NCBI RefSeq assembly: GCF_000338295.1 | Contig: NZ_ANMO01000273.1 | Coordinates: 1-34,605, forward strand | Direction: 5' to 3' | Source of the DNA: Rhodopirellula europaea 6C | GTDB lineage: Bacteria > Planctomycetota > Planctomycetia > Pirellulales > Pirellulaceae | Length of the DNA: 34,605 bases | In this document: piece after piece, positions 7,265-15,151 of the stretch | Layout: every line of letters begins with the position of its first letter | How positions within the stretch are numbered: position 1 is the stretch's first letter | Made by a program: the position numbers and the translations under genes | Notes under the pieces: generated by a model | Databases searched by the model: none | The model's input: the letters and a program-made list of their open reading frames with translations, nothing else | Told to the model about the DNA's origin: nothing

Positions 7265-9733
7265 ATGAATCGCTCATTGATCCGTTTGACTGCACAACTG
7301 CAATTGGGAATCACCCTCCTGATCGCCTGTGGGTGCGCTCCAACTCAGCCGTTCTTCTTGAACGAGTCTCCGGACCTGAACTACTATCTCAACTCAGCCA
7401 CCCAGATTGAATATCCGGATGTGGACGTGGAGAGTCTGCCCGAAACGACGGAGGCGTTGCCTCCGCTGGCGATCGGTAATCACGACTACCAGTTCTGGGA
7501 TTTGACGCTGGAAGAAGCGACCAACATCGCGTTGCAAAATGCGAAGTTCTTCGTCACTACCAGCGGCATCGCAGAAACACGTCAAAACGTGGCTGACCAG
7601 TTCATCAGTGGTTCTTCCGATCAGTTTGGTAGCGTCTACGACGTCGCCATCCAGCAATCAACCACTCAGTCGGTCCCGTTGACCGTTGACAGCAATGGCA
7701 ACCGCACCCTGCCTCGTGGTGTTCTGCGAGCCAACCAAGTTGGCGGTGTCGAAGATGCTTTGGCTGAGTTCGATGCTCAAGCCAGCGGGTTCATCAGTTA
7801 CAGCAACACCGACCGTCCACGAAACTCGGGCAACAGTGCTGTTTCAACCTCGCTGTTTCAATCAGATGACGTGACGGCCCAAGCCGCGATCAGCAAACGG
7901 TTCGCTACCGGTGGCGTTGCCACACTTCGTCATCAACTGGTGTACGGACACAACAACCTTCCGACTGCACCCTTGGCACTCAACTCCGCCTCGCGAGTAG
8001 TTTCGAGTGACTACACCGTTTCGATGGAAGCTCAAGTGCAGCAGCCATTGATGCGGAACCGAGGCACCTTGGTCAACCGCGTTCCGGTTGTCTTGGCCAG
8101 CCTCAACGAAGACGTGTCGATTGCCGAATACGAAGTCCAGGTTCGCAACTTGGTCCGCGATGTCGAGAACGCCTACTGGGACCTGTACGTTGCCTACCGC
8201 AACGTGGCCACTTCAGTGGTTGCTCGGAACAGCGCTATGGCGACGGCACAGTTTGCCCGCTTGGCGATGGAAAATGGCAACGGCACTCTCTTTGAGTTGT
8301 CGCAAGCAAAAGGTCAATACTTCCAGTTCAAGGCCCAGCTCGAAACTGCACTCGCAGGATCGAACCTGCCCGGCCCTGACCGGTTCGGCGTCTATGGCTC
8401 GGAAAACCGTCTGCGTGAGTTGATGGGATTGGCGGCAACCGATGGTCGTTTGATTCGTCCCATCGACGAGCCAACCCTCGCACGTGTTGAATTTGACTGG
8501 AACGAGTCGGTTGCACAAATGCTGTACCTGTCGCCCGAACTGCGTCAAACGAAGACCCGCATCAAACAACAAGAGTTGGAGCTGATCACAGCAAAGAACC
8601 AAATCCTGCCAGAGGTGAACCTGTCGTTGCTTTACCGCTGGGTGGGGGTCGGTGACACGCTCGGTCCTCCCGATGGTGGAACGGGAACGTTCCCATCGCC
8701 AGGTAGTTCGGCGTTGGCAAGCTTGACCGGCGGTGATTTCCAAGAAGGCGCGGTTCGTCTCGAAGTGACTCCGCCCGCTTTTGGTGCACGTAAAGAATTG
8801 GCAAGAATCCAAAATGCGAAGCTTCGCATCGTCCGTGAACGTTCGAAGTTGCAAGAGGACGAGCGATTGTTGGTCAGCAAATTGTCCGATGCGATCCGCA
8901 AGGCTCAGTCGCACTACCAACTGACGCAAACCAACGCACAGCAATGGCAAGCTTTCGAAACCGAAGTCGAAATTCGATTGGCACAATATGAATCGGGCGT
9001 GTCGGACATCAACGTGGTCCTGCAAAGTCAACAGCGAAAGGCTCAAGCAGAAATCAGCTACTACCGTGCTTTGGCTGAATACAGCAAATCATTGAGCTAT
9101 GTTGATTACTTGAAGGGCACCTTGCTGGCCAACAGTGGCATCGTGTTGCGAGAAGGACCTTGGAACAAGAAAGCCTACTGGGATGCACTCGAACGAGCTC
9201 GTGAACGAAGTGCTGGCAAGAAGTTGCAGTACGGTGTGACTCGTCCAGGTGTGGTTCGCCAAGGGCCGGTTCGTGATGCGGACTCCGCTTCGCAGATCAT
9301 CGGCAGTGGTGCCAACACCCACGGGCAAATCTTGCCGCCGGGTGAGTTCGAGATGAACGCGGCGGATGGCCAGGTCATCTTCGGCGATGCCAACGGCGAA
9401 GCCTTGCCAATGGACATGGGAATCGTTCGCGATCCAATCCGGATCGAAGATCACCAACCCTTGAGCGAGTACGGCAGCAGCACTCACGAAATGTTGCGGG
9501 CTCCTCAGCCTATCGACCGACTGTCACCTCCCGTGACCGTCCCAACCCCGGCTCCTTCGATTGAATCGGCTCAGCCACTTCGATCGCCCGCCGCATCGTC
9601 CAACGATGGTGCGTCGTGGGGAACGGCTCGCCGAGTCCAACCGGCCGCCTACACGGCACCCGCAGCGACATCGGCTGCGGAACCCGCCGAGTACGCACCG
9701 CAACCCGTGCGACGGAAACCCATTCCTCGCTGA
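7265..9733 (+). CDS. TolC-family outer-membrane efflux lipoprotein with long C-terminal tail
   Basis: 822 residues from the ATG at 7265, much longer than a typical TolC (450-500). The N-terminus is a lipoprotein signal with lipobox LIAC, giving lipidated Cys22; an ATG at 7220 would spoil this leader. The TolC/OEP region (about 60-625) has two coiled-coil repeats. The first starts near LTLEEATNIALQNA and contains NLVRDVENAYWDLYVAY; the second contains SPELRQTKTRIKQQELELITAKN and ends near the long helix with QSQQRKAQAEISYYRALAEYSKS. These would build the trimeric export channel. Residues from about 640 to the end are Pro/Ala/Gly-rich, low in predicted structure and not part of the family. No membrane-fusion protein or inner-membrane pump lies nearby, so the cargo is unknown. 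Confidence 0.9.
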   Translation: MNRSLIRLTAQLQLGITLLIACGCAPTQPFFLNESPDLNYYLNSATQIEYPDVDVESLPETTEALPPLAIGNHDYQFWDLTLEEATNIALQNAKFFVTTSGIAETRQNVADQFISGSSDQFGSVYDVAIQQSTTQSVPLTVDSNGNRTLPRGVLRANQVGGVEDALAEFDAQASGFISYSNTDRPRNSGNSAVSTSLFQSDDVTAQAAISKRFATGGVATLRHQLVYGHNNLPTAPLALNSASRVVSSDYTVSMEAQVQQPLMRNRGTLVNRVPVVLASLNEDVSIAEYEVQVRNLVRDVENAYWDLYVAYRNVATSVVARNSAMATAQFARLAMENGNGTLFELSQAKGQYFQFKAQLETALAGSNLPGPDRFGVYGSENRLRELMGLAATDGRLIRPIDEPTLARVEFDWNESVAQMLYLSPELRQTKTRIKQQELELITAKNQILPEVNLSLLYRWVGVGDTLGPPDGGTGTFPSPGSSALASLTGGDFQEGAVRLEVTPPAFGARKELARIQNAKLRIVRERSKLQEDERLLVSKLSDAIRKAQSHYQLTQTNAQQWQAFETEVEIRLAQYESGVSDINVVLQSQQRKAQAEISYYRALAEYSKSLSYVDYLKGTLLANSGIVLREGPWNKKAYWDALERARERSAGKKLQYGVTRPGVVRQGPVRDADSASQIIGSGANTHGQILPPGEFEMNAADGQVIFGDANGEALPMDMGIVRDPIRIEDHQPLSEYGSSTHEMLRAPQPIDRLSPPVTVPTPAPSIESAQPLRSPAASSNDGASWGTARRVQPAAYTAPAATSAAEPAEYAPQPVRRKPIPR

Positions 9734-10188
9734 AACACTGAACACGAACCAGATCTGAGTCACTGACCGGCTGATCGCTGGCAGACTCGGAACGGTTCTC
9801 ATCACCTTCGTAGGGGCGGAGGCTTGGGTGGTTGTCGTCCAACACACGCGCGTTGGATCCACGACCCACCCCCACGACTAGCTCGACCGGTCTGCTTGCA
9901 GGCCCGTCGGGCTTTTCGTCGTTTTCAGACAAGTACGATGGGCTTTTAGCCGGTCGAGAATCTCGCCGTACGATGGGCTTCCTAGCCCGTCGAGAACTTG
10001 AGCCGAGCACCGACGGGCTTGGAAGCCCATCGTACGGTGAGGGCAGCTAGCATGATTTTGGTTGGCGGGTTAGGAAAGTTTCGGTGGCCTGCTAGCATGA
10101 ACGTTGCACACCGGTCGACTCAATCCATCCAAACGTTGAGGACTCCCGGTCGTTCCTCACACCATTTCATCCCAAGTGTTTTTCGACC
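9734..10188. other. 455-bp spacer before gltX
   Basis: No gene is supported. It contains the three-copy palindromic repeat cluster at 9933-10036 and a short GCCC/GGGC stem followed by TTTT near 9902-9915 that may help end tolC transcription. GCTAGCATGA occurs twice (10046-10055 and 10091-10100). The second contains TAGCAT, a possible but weak -10 element for gltX. Confidence 0.55.
9933..10036. repeat. Cluster of three palindromic repeat units
   Basis: Two direct copies start GTACGATGGGCTT and end GTCGAGAA (9933-9960 and 9968-9996). A third copy lies inverted at 10011-10036 (CGACGGGCTT, GG, AAGCCCATCG, TACG). The inverted copy matches the unit at 4943-4978. Direct and inverted copies can pair into a long stem. 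The copies are diverged, which suggests an old interspersed family. Confidence 0.75.
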
Positions 10189-11736
10189 ATGATTCGCACG
10201 CGATTTGCCCCCAGCCCAACCGGATACTTGCACATCGGTGGCGTCCGCACCGCACTTTTCAATTGGCTGCTCGCGAAACAGGCTGGCGGACAATTCATTC
10301 TTCGGATCGATGACACGGACGCCGGACGAAACGTCGACGCGGCATTGAAACCGATCCTGGATGGTTTTCGTTGGCTCGGGATGGACTGGGACGAAGGCCC
10401 CGATGTCGGCGGCCCGCATGGTCCCTACTTTCAATCGCAACGAGGCGATTTGTACCGAGCCGCTGCTGACAAACTGCTCGCCGATGGCCACGCCTACCGC
10501 GATTTCGCCAAACCGGAAGAACTGCAAACGCTTCGCGAAGAAGCCCAGAAAGCTGGCGAGGCGTTTGTCTACGATCGACGCTGGATGGCGGAAGACGAAG
10601 CGACCGCAGCCAAATTCGAAGCCGAAGGTCGGCAAGGCGTCGTGCGTCTGAAGATGCCACGCGAAGGCCAATGCGTGATCCAAGATTTGATCCGCGGCGA
10701 AGTCATCGTCGAATGGGCGTCTGAACAAGACCACGTGATCGCGCGTGCCGATGGCAGCCCGCTGTATCACCTGGCCAGCGTCGTCGATGATCACGAACTG
10801 AAGATCACGCACGTCGTTCGCGCCGCGGAACACTTGCCCAACACGGCTCGCCAAGTCTTCATCGCTCAGTCGCTCGGGTATGACCTGCCGATTTATGCTC
10901 ACCTGCCCTACGTGGCCGAGCCCGGTGGATCGGCCAAGTTGAGCAAACGCAAACTCGACAAGTACAAAAAGAACCGTGACTTCGCCGTGTTGTTGGCTCA
11001 CGGTGAAAAGATCGCCGAGCGTTGCAACATGCAAGTCGACGCGGACACGTTCAATCCCGTGTTGGTCGATTTCTACCGCGAGATCGGGTTCCTGCCCGAT
11101 GCGTTGTTGAACTACCTGTTGTTGCTGGGATGGTCGCTCGATGGCGAAACCGAGAAGTTCACGATCGCGGAAATGATCGAGAAGTTCACTCTGGATCGCG
11201 TCAACAAAGCTCCCGCCTCATTCGACCCGGCCAAACTGCAGTCGTTCCAAGGCGACGCGTTCGCGGCACTTTCGGATGAGAAGCGAACCGAGTTGGTGCG
11301 TCCGTTTGCGCTTGCCTCTGGCTTCGTTGCCGAAGGGGATTCCGATGAAGCGTTGTCGGCCGTGGTTGCTGCGGCTGGTGATCGTTTGAAGATGGCCGGC
11401 GACATCATCGACTTCGACTACTGTTTCGTGGACGATTATGCCGTTGACGAAAAAGCCTACGAGAAACGTTTGGTCAAAGCCGATGGCGCGAAGGAGTTGC
11501 TTGCGAAGCTGAATGAGACATTGAAAGCAGCGACCGAGTTTGACGCCGCCAACGTGGAGACCACTGTGAAGTCGTTCTGCGAATCAGAGGGCATCAAGAT
11601 CGGCCAAATCATTCACGCGTTGCGAGTGGCGACAACTGGAGCGGCCAGCGGCTTCGGCATGTTCGACACGCTTGCGGTCTTGGGGAAAGGCAAGGTGACC
11701 GCACGAATCGAAAAAACGATCGCCGGCCTGTCCTAG
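10189..11736 (+). CDS. gltX: Glutamate--tRNA ligase
   Basis: 515 residues, a full class I aminoacyl-tRNA synthetase that charges tRNA(Glu), possibly also tRNA(Gln), with glutamate. The HIGH-type motif is HIGG at residues 15-18 after [10 protein letters not shown]. The KMSKS-type loop is KLSKR at 250-254. The Rossmann catalytic domain fills the N-terminal half; the C-terminal half is the helical anticodon-binding region and is normal in length. The ATG at 10189 begins the conserved [12 protein letters not shown] and has no Shine-Dalgarno. It is transcribed alone, converges with the downstream hydrolase, and is separated from it by a hairpin region. Confidence 0.97.
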   Translation: MIRTRFAPSPTGYLHIGGVRTALFNWLLAKQAGGQFILRIDDTDAGRNVDAALKPILDGFRWLGMDWDEGPDVGGPHGPYFQSQRGDLYRAAADKLLADGHAYRDFAKPEELQTLREEAQKAGEAFVYDRRWMAEDEATAAKFEAEGRQGVVRLKMPREGQCVIQDLIRGEVIVEWASEQDHVIARADGSPLYHLASVVDDHELKITHVVRAAEHLPNTARQVFIAQSLGYDLPIYAHLPYVAEPGGSAKLSKRKLDKYKKNRDFAVLLAHGEKIAERCNMQVDADTFNPVLVDFYREIGFLPDALLNYLLLLGWSLDGETEKFTIAEMIEKFTLDRVNKAPASFDPAKLQSFQGDAFAALSDEKRTELVRPFALASGFVAEGDSDEALSAVVAAAGDRLKMAGDIIDFDYCFVDDYAVDEKAYEKRLVKADGAKELLAKLNETLKAATEFDAANVETTVKSFCESEGIKIGQIIHALRVATTGAASGFGMFDTLAVLGKGKVTARIEKTIAGLS

Positions 11737-11742
11737 GCAAGC

Positions 11743-11781
11743 GGTTGTTCGCAACCTGTCGCTCGGTGGTCCCCCACCGAG
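11743..11781. terminator. Double hairpin between convergent gltX and hydrolase genes
   Basis: Two adjacent perfect stems: GGTTG/CAACC with loop TTCG (11743-11756), and CTCGGTGG/CCACCGAG with a 4-base loop (11762-11781). They fill the short gap between the stops of two convergent genes, which suits a bidirectional terminator. Neither has a clear T run, so the mechanism is uncertain. Confidence 0.55.
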
Positions 11782-11807
11782 ATGAACCTTGGCCTGTCTC
11801 GGTAAAC

Positions 11808-13214
11808 CTAGAACCAGACTTCGCTCAACTGACCTGACTCGAGTTCGTTGGCGCAGCTGAGGTAGTAGTTGCGATTGGGCGCGTTGTACTCCCTCGCCGC
11901 GAGAGCCCGGAGTGCTGCGATCTTGACCTTGCGTGCGAGCTTGACGTCGGCATCGTCTAGCCATTTCACATGGTCGGAAAGTTCCAACGCCCATTGGAAT
12001 TCTTCTTTTGCAAGGGCTGATTCCATCTGCTCGGTCAGCTCCTGTGTGCCGCCCGCCAGTTCAGCCATTTTCTTCGCCTTGAGTTTTGGCTGCAGCGGAT
12101 TCAACGTCGTTGGGTTGCCGTCGTACCAGCCCAACAGCCCGGCATAGATCGCTCGTACCGCGTGCGGCACCGAACCATAAAACTGAATCAGGTACGGCTT
12201 GTCTTTTAGGTGTTCAGGAAGCTTGACTTCGTGTGCCAGTTGATCAGGACCTTTGCCGGCGTTGATGCCGCGGACGGTTTGGTCGTAGACACTGCGGATC
12301 GCTTCGCTGTAATCGTTCAGTGCGGTGGTGGCGGCATCCTGACCTTGAATCGGCATGGTGTGGCCGGGGATCAGGACGTCTGGTTTGAACGTCGCCATCT
12401 TGGCAACGCTCTCGGACCAACTCAGCACGTCGCGATAGGCCGTTCCGCGAATCGCATACAGGTTGGGGAAGGAACTGTAGAAGTTGTCACCCGCAAGCAG
12501 CACCTTCTCCTTTGGCAGCCAGATGAACATGGCATCGCCGGTTTCGCCTGGCCCGTTATGAAATTCGATTTCGACGCCCGCGATTGTCGTTTTGAGTCCG
12601 TCGCTGGGGACGGTGACAGTCGGCGGAAGGAATCCTTTGCCACGGTCGCCGTCTTCGGTGTTGGCCGGAGCGACACCGCGATTGGTACTCTCGGACGGAG
12701 AGAGATTGCGACCAAACTGGCGTATGTTTCGTTTCGCTTTCACGGGTTCAACTGCTTTGTTGACACCTTCGGCTGAACCAAAGGTCTCCGTTGCGAAGAC
12801 ATCCGGTTTCTCATCGCCAACGAAGGCACTGGCTCCACCGGTGTGATCGCCGTGACTGTGGGTATAGATGATCGCCTTGACCGGTTTGTCACTGTATCGC
12901 CGAAAAGCTTCCGCCGCTTTGGAAGCACTGGACGGACCGAAAAGAGTGTCGACGATGATGACCCCATCGGTACCGACAATCATCGACGTGTTTGCGCCGT
13001 GAAAACCAACCGCGGTGTAAACGTTGTCCGCGACTTGAACGACACCCTTCTCGAACTGTTGTTGCTGAGCGTTCAGCATCCTCAGCGCGGTTTCGGGTTG
13101 GACCTGTGTTTGTCCGTTGGCAACGCCAGCAGTCGACACGAGGACGCCGAGTAGAACGGCCGTTTTTAGGCTTCTGCCAAAACGGATTCGAAAGTGGTTC
13201 ATGGGTTTAATCAT
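11808..13214 (-). CDS. Secreted alkylsulfatase-like metallo-beta-lactamase-fold hydrolase
   Basis: 468 residues with an N-terminal signal peptide (LKTAVLLGVLVSTAGVANG, cleavage near residue 34). The metal site is THSHGDH (His119, His121, Asp123, His124). Further features of the SdsA1-type alkylsulfatase group are AGDNFYSSFPN, IRGTAYRDVLSWSES and a dimerisation domain with LLGWYDGNPTTLNPL. The family hydrolyses alkyl sulfate esters in the periplasm. The protein is shorter than SdsA1 (about 650) and appears to lack the C-terminal SCP2-like domain, so the true substrate may differ. The start is ATG 13214, overlapping the marR stop, or ATG 13202; both keep the leader. It is last in a three-gene minus-strand operon. 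Confidence 0.85.
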   Translation of the reverse strand: MIKPMNHFRIRFGRSLKTAVLLGVLVSTAGVANGQTQVQPETALRMLNAQQQQFEKGVVQVADNVYTAVGFHGANTSMIVGTDGVIIVDTLFGPSSASKAAEAFRRYSDKPVKAIIYTHSHGDHTGGASAFVGDEKPDVFATETFGSAEGVNKAVEPVKAKRNIRQFGRNLSPSESTNRGVAPANTEDGDRGKGFLPPTVTVPSDGLKTTIAGVEIEFHNGPGETGDAMFIWLPKEKVLLAGDNFYSSFPNLYAIRGTAYRDVLSWSESVAKMATFKPDVLIPGHTMPIQGQDAATTALNDYSEAIRSVYDQTVRGINAGKGPDQLAHEVKLPEHLKDKPYLIQFYGSVPHAVRAIYAGLLGWYDGNPTTLNPLQPKLKAKKMAELAGGTQELTEQMESALAKEEFQWALELSDHVKWLDDADVKLARKVKIAALRALAAREYNAPNRNYYLSCANELESGQLSEVWF

Positions 13215-13659
13215 TCGTGAGATGGGTCTTGAGGTTCTTCTGCATCTGATGCAGAACGTTTTGTGCTGCAGCCAGTTCCTTCTTTGAGATGCCTTTCAAA
13301 GCGATCTTCCGTAGGTCATCCAGTAGCGGGAGGACCTTCTGCAATCGTTGCTCGCCTCGGCGGGTCAAGCCGATCATCACGATCCGAGCATCCTCGCTCG
13401 AGGCGTTTCGCTCTACGAACTGATGTTCGACAAGTCGATCCAACTGTCGTTTCACAGTCGTGGCATCGCGGATCATTCGCGATGCCAGTTCGTTCATGCT
13501 CAGAGGCTGGCCGGCATCGGACAGCGTGATCAGGGTCTGTGTTTCCTCGGGTGAAAAAGGCCAGCGGGCTTTCTTCAGTTCCGCTCCCATTCCGGTGCGT
13601 ATCAAGTAAGCGACTCGCCCAATGACAAATCCAGGCGAAGACTCTGAGTCAAAATGCAT
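13207..13659 (-). CDS. MarR family transcriptional regulator
   Basis: 150 residues with the MarR winged-helix layout: an N-terminal dimer helix, then PLSMNELASRMIRDATTVKRQLDRLVEHQFVERNASSEDARIVMIGLTRRGEQ as recognition helix and wing, then C-terminal helices. MarR proteins are usually ligand-responsive repressors of their own operon. Here the gene lies between a DoxX-like gene (11-bp overlap) and the alkylsulfatase-like gene, so it very likely controls both. A candidate operator is the palindrome at 14189-14207. The ligand is unknown. Confidence 0.9.
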   Translation of the reverse strand: MHFDSESSPGFVIGRVAYLIRTGMGAELKKARWPFSPEETQTLITLSDAGQPLSMNELASRMIRDATTVKRQLDRLVEHQFVERNASSEDARIVMIGLTRRGEQRLQKVLPLLDDLRKIALKGISKKELAAAQNVLHQMQKNLKTHLTND

Positions 13660-14125
13660 GATCGCCTCCCGAAGGCCTTGAGGTTGAAGTGCCCATTGGT
13701 CCAGGCTGTTCCGTAGGACTCGCCAAAATCGGCCGGTACCAGTCGAAGTAGCAGTAAATCAGCAATGCACAGGCTGCAAAATCAGGAAGCCCAATCACGA
13801 GGTATTGATGGGCAAAGAATGTCACGTACAGCAGAATGTTGACGACATACGGCAGCGACATCAGAACGGCCAGCGGCGCTGTCCGAGGGAAAAACATCAG
13901 ACCGCCAGCAACGGTTTTGAAAAAGCCAACCCAGAAGATCAGATAACCAGTTTGCTCCAGTGCGATCATGAATCGCCCTACGTCATCCGGCGTGTCACCG
14001 ACGGGATAGCCATTGCTGGCAAAGCCCATTGTCATGATTCCCGTTCCAAACAGGAATGATGCAAAGAGGATCCGGGTAACCATGGCAACTCGCGGCAATC
14101 GGATGTTCCGTTTTTCTGCGGTCAT
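13649..14125 (-). CDS. DoxX-like small integral membrane protein
   Basis: 158 residues from the ATG at 14125; an upstream in-frame extension of 51 codons is rejected as it has no membrane or family character and would cover the operator. Four hydrophobic segments are visible: MVTRILFASFLFGTGIMTMG; TGYLIFWVGFFKTVAGGLMFF; TAPLAVLMSLPYVVNILLYVTFF; VIGLPDFAACALLIYCYF. This matches the DoxX/DoxD-like four-helix family of the inner membrane, whose members often sit with HTH regulators. Its biochemical role is unclear. It is the first gene of the operon with marR and the alkylsulfatase-like gene. Confidence 0.75.
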   Translation of the reverse strand: MTAEKRNIRLPRVAMVTRILFASFLFGTGIMTMGFASNGYPVGDTPDDVGRFMIALEQTGYLIFWVGFFKTVAGGLMFFPRTAPLAVLMSLPYVVNILLYVTFFAHQYLVIGLPDFAACALLIYCYFDWYRPILASPTEQPGPMGTSTSRPSGGDHAF

Positions 14126-14471
14126 GACATTTGTCGTGTGCGTGTTGCAAGGAAGCGGAGTGGAGCGTGGAATTATTTGCTTCGCCGGTACCTGTATGAT
14201 GCAGGTAATGGTCCGCGAGTCAACGCTTCTGTTTAAAGTTTTGCTCTTTGATGGGGCTGGTCGATTCGGAATGGCCAACTGGGGCGTGCGTCCGGCTGGG
14301 ATAATTCACCCGTTCAAGCCGTCATCGATTCGTTTGAGGTGGCCAATCCACCGGGACGAAAACTTTTGCGACGTGCCGAATTTTCGACTCGCATGGTGCT
14401 ACGTCAGGCGAGACACAACCGCACGCGATGTTGCCTGAGTGCCGCGAGCCGCGAATCTGGGCGGGCAAAAT
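14126..14471. other. 346-bp spacer between DoxX-like start and Rieske stop
   Basis: No gene is supported. It holds the palindrome at 14189-14207 and presumably the promoter of the DoxX-like operon. I see no clear promoter hexamers in the rest and no strong hairpin at the end of the Rieske gene. Confidence 0.5.
14189..14207. promoter_or_regulatory. Candidate MarR operator palindrome
   Basis: TACCTGTATGATGCAGGTA is a 19-bp palindrome with 8 of 9 symmetric pairs matching. It lies 64 bp upstream of the first gene of the operon encoding a MarR regulator. Length and symmetry suit a winged-helix dimer. That MarR binds it is inference from position. Confidence 0.6.
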
Positions 14472-14909
14472 TCAGGGCAGTTGGACTTCGATTGCCGTGC
14501 CGTTTTGTCGGATTGGAAAAACCGCTTGAAGAGGTTGGCGGCTGGTCGTTTGGGTTCCGGTTTCCAGTTCGTATTGCCATCCATGCCAGGGACACGTCAC
14601 GCAGCCGTCCGCGACATGACCTTCGGCGAGCGGTCCGCCTTGGTGAGTGCAGATTCCGTCCATCGCGTACCATTGGCCCGAATGAAAGATCACGGCGAGA
14701 ATTCGATCACCCACCAAGGCTTCTCGCACAAACGATTCGGACTCGGGATTGGCAGCCAAGCGTTCGGCGAGTCCCGGTTCAGCCTCGTTCAAATCAAACG
14801 CGACGTGCCACGGCAGATCTTCTCGCGGTTGGCGGTTGTGATTTTGCTCGGCGAGTTCGTTGGGATACAAATTACGCTTCGGTTTCGGATCGGAATTTGA
14901 ATCGCTCAT
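14472..14909 (-). CDS. Rieske [2Fe-2S] ferredoxin-like protein
   Basis: 145 residues. The Rieske cluster motif is complete: CTHQGG and CPWHGW supply Cys-X-His and Cys-X2-His. The C-terminal order (residues about 60-145) is that of soluble Rieske ferredoxins of nitrite-reductase small subunit and dioxygenase type. The N-terminal 45 residues are polar and charged, with no signal peptide or membrane helix. The ATG at 14909 is chosen because the upstream in-frame region is unlike the family and runs through an inverted repeat. It would carry electrons to an oxygenase or reductase, but no partner gene is adjacent. Confidence 0.88.
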   Translation of the reverse strand: MSDSNSDPKPKRNLYPNELAEQNHNRQPREDLPWHVAFDLNEAEPGLAERLAANPESESFVREALVGDRILAVIFHSGQWYAMDGICTHQGGPLAEGHVADGCVTCPWHGWQYELETGTQTTSRQPLQAVFPIRQNGTAIEVQLP

Positions 14910-14910
14910 G

Positions 14911-14980
14911 GGGTCTGTCCGTGAAAAGCCTTTGGCAATGGGCGGGAAAGAAGGGCCGGTGCCCATTGCCGGAACGACCC
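14911..14980. repeat. 70-bp nested inverted repeat upstream of the Rieske gene
   Basis: GGCAATGGGC (14934-14943) and GCCCATTGCC (14961-14970) are a perfect 10-bp inverted repeat with a 17-base loop. Outside them GGGTC (14911-14915) pairs with GACCC (14976-14980). It begins two bases from the Rieske start codon, so it would fold in that mRNA leader. It may be a leader structure or a small repeat element. Confidence 0.6.
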
Positions 14981-15151
14981 AGCGGGGCTTTGCACAAATG
15001 GTACCGGACGCTCGTTTCTCGACCGCTCCTGGAATGCACTCAGTGTGAAGTTTACTGGCGATCGCGGCGACCCCGGGGGGACACACTTGTCGACTCGTCG
15101 TTACAATTCGGGCGTCCCTCAGCTCACACATCACTCCAACGAGACGATCGG

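Noticed and set aside
14339-15151. N-terminal extension of the M16 peptidase
   Set aside because: The frame is open but covers the Rieske gene on the other strand, is Arg-rich and unlike any leader; the ATG at 15152 gives a proper signal peptide.
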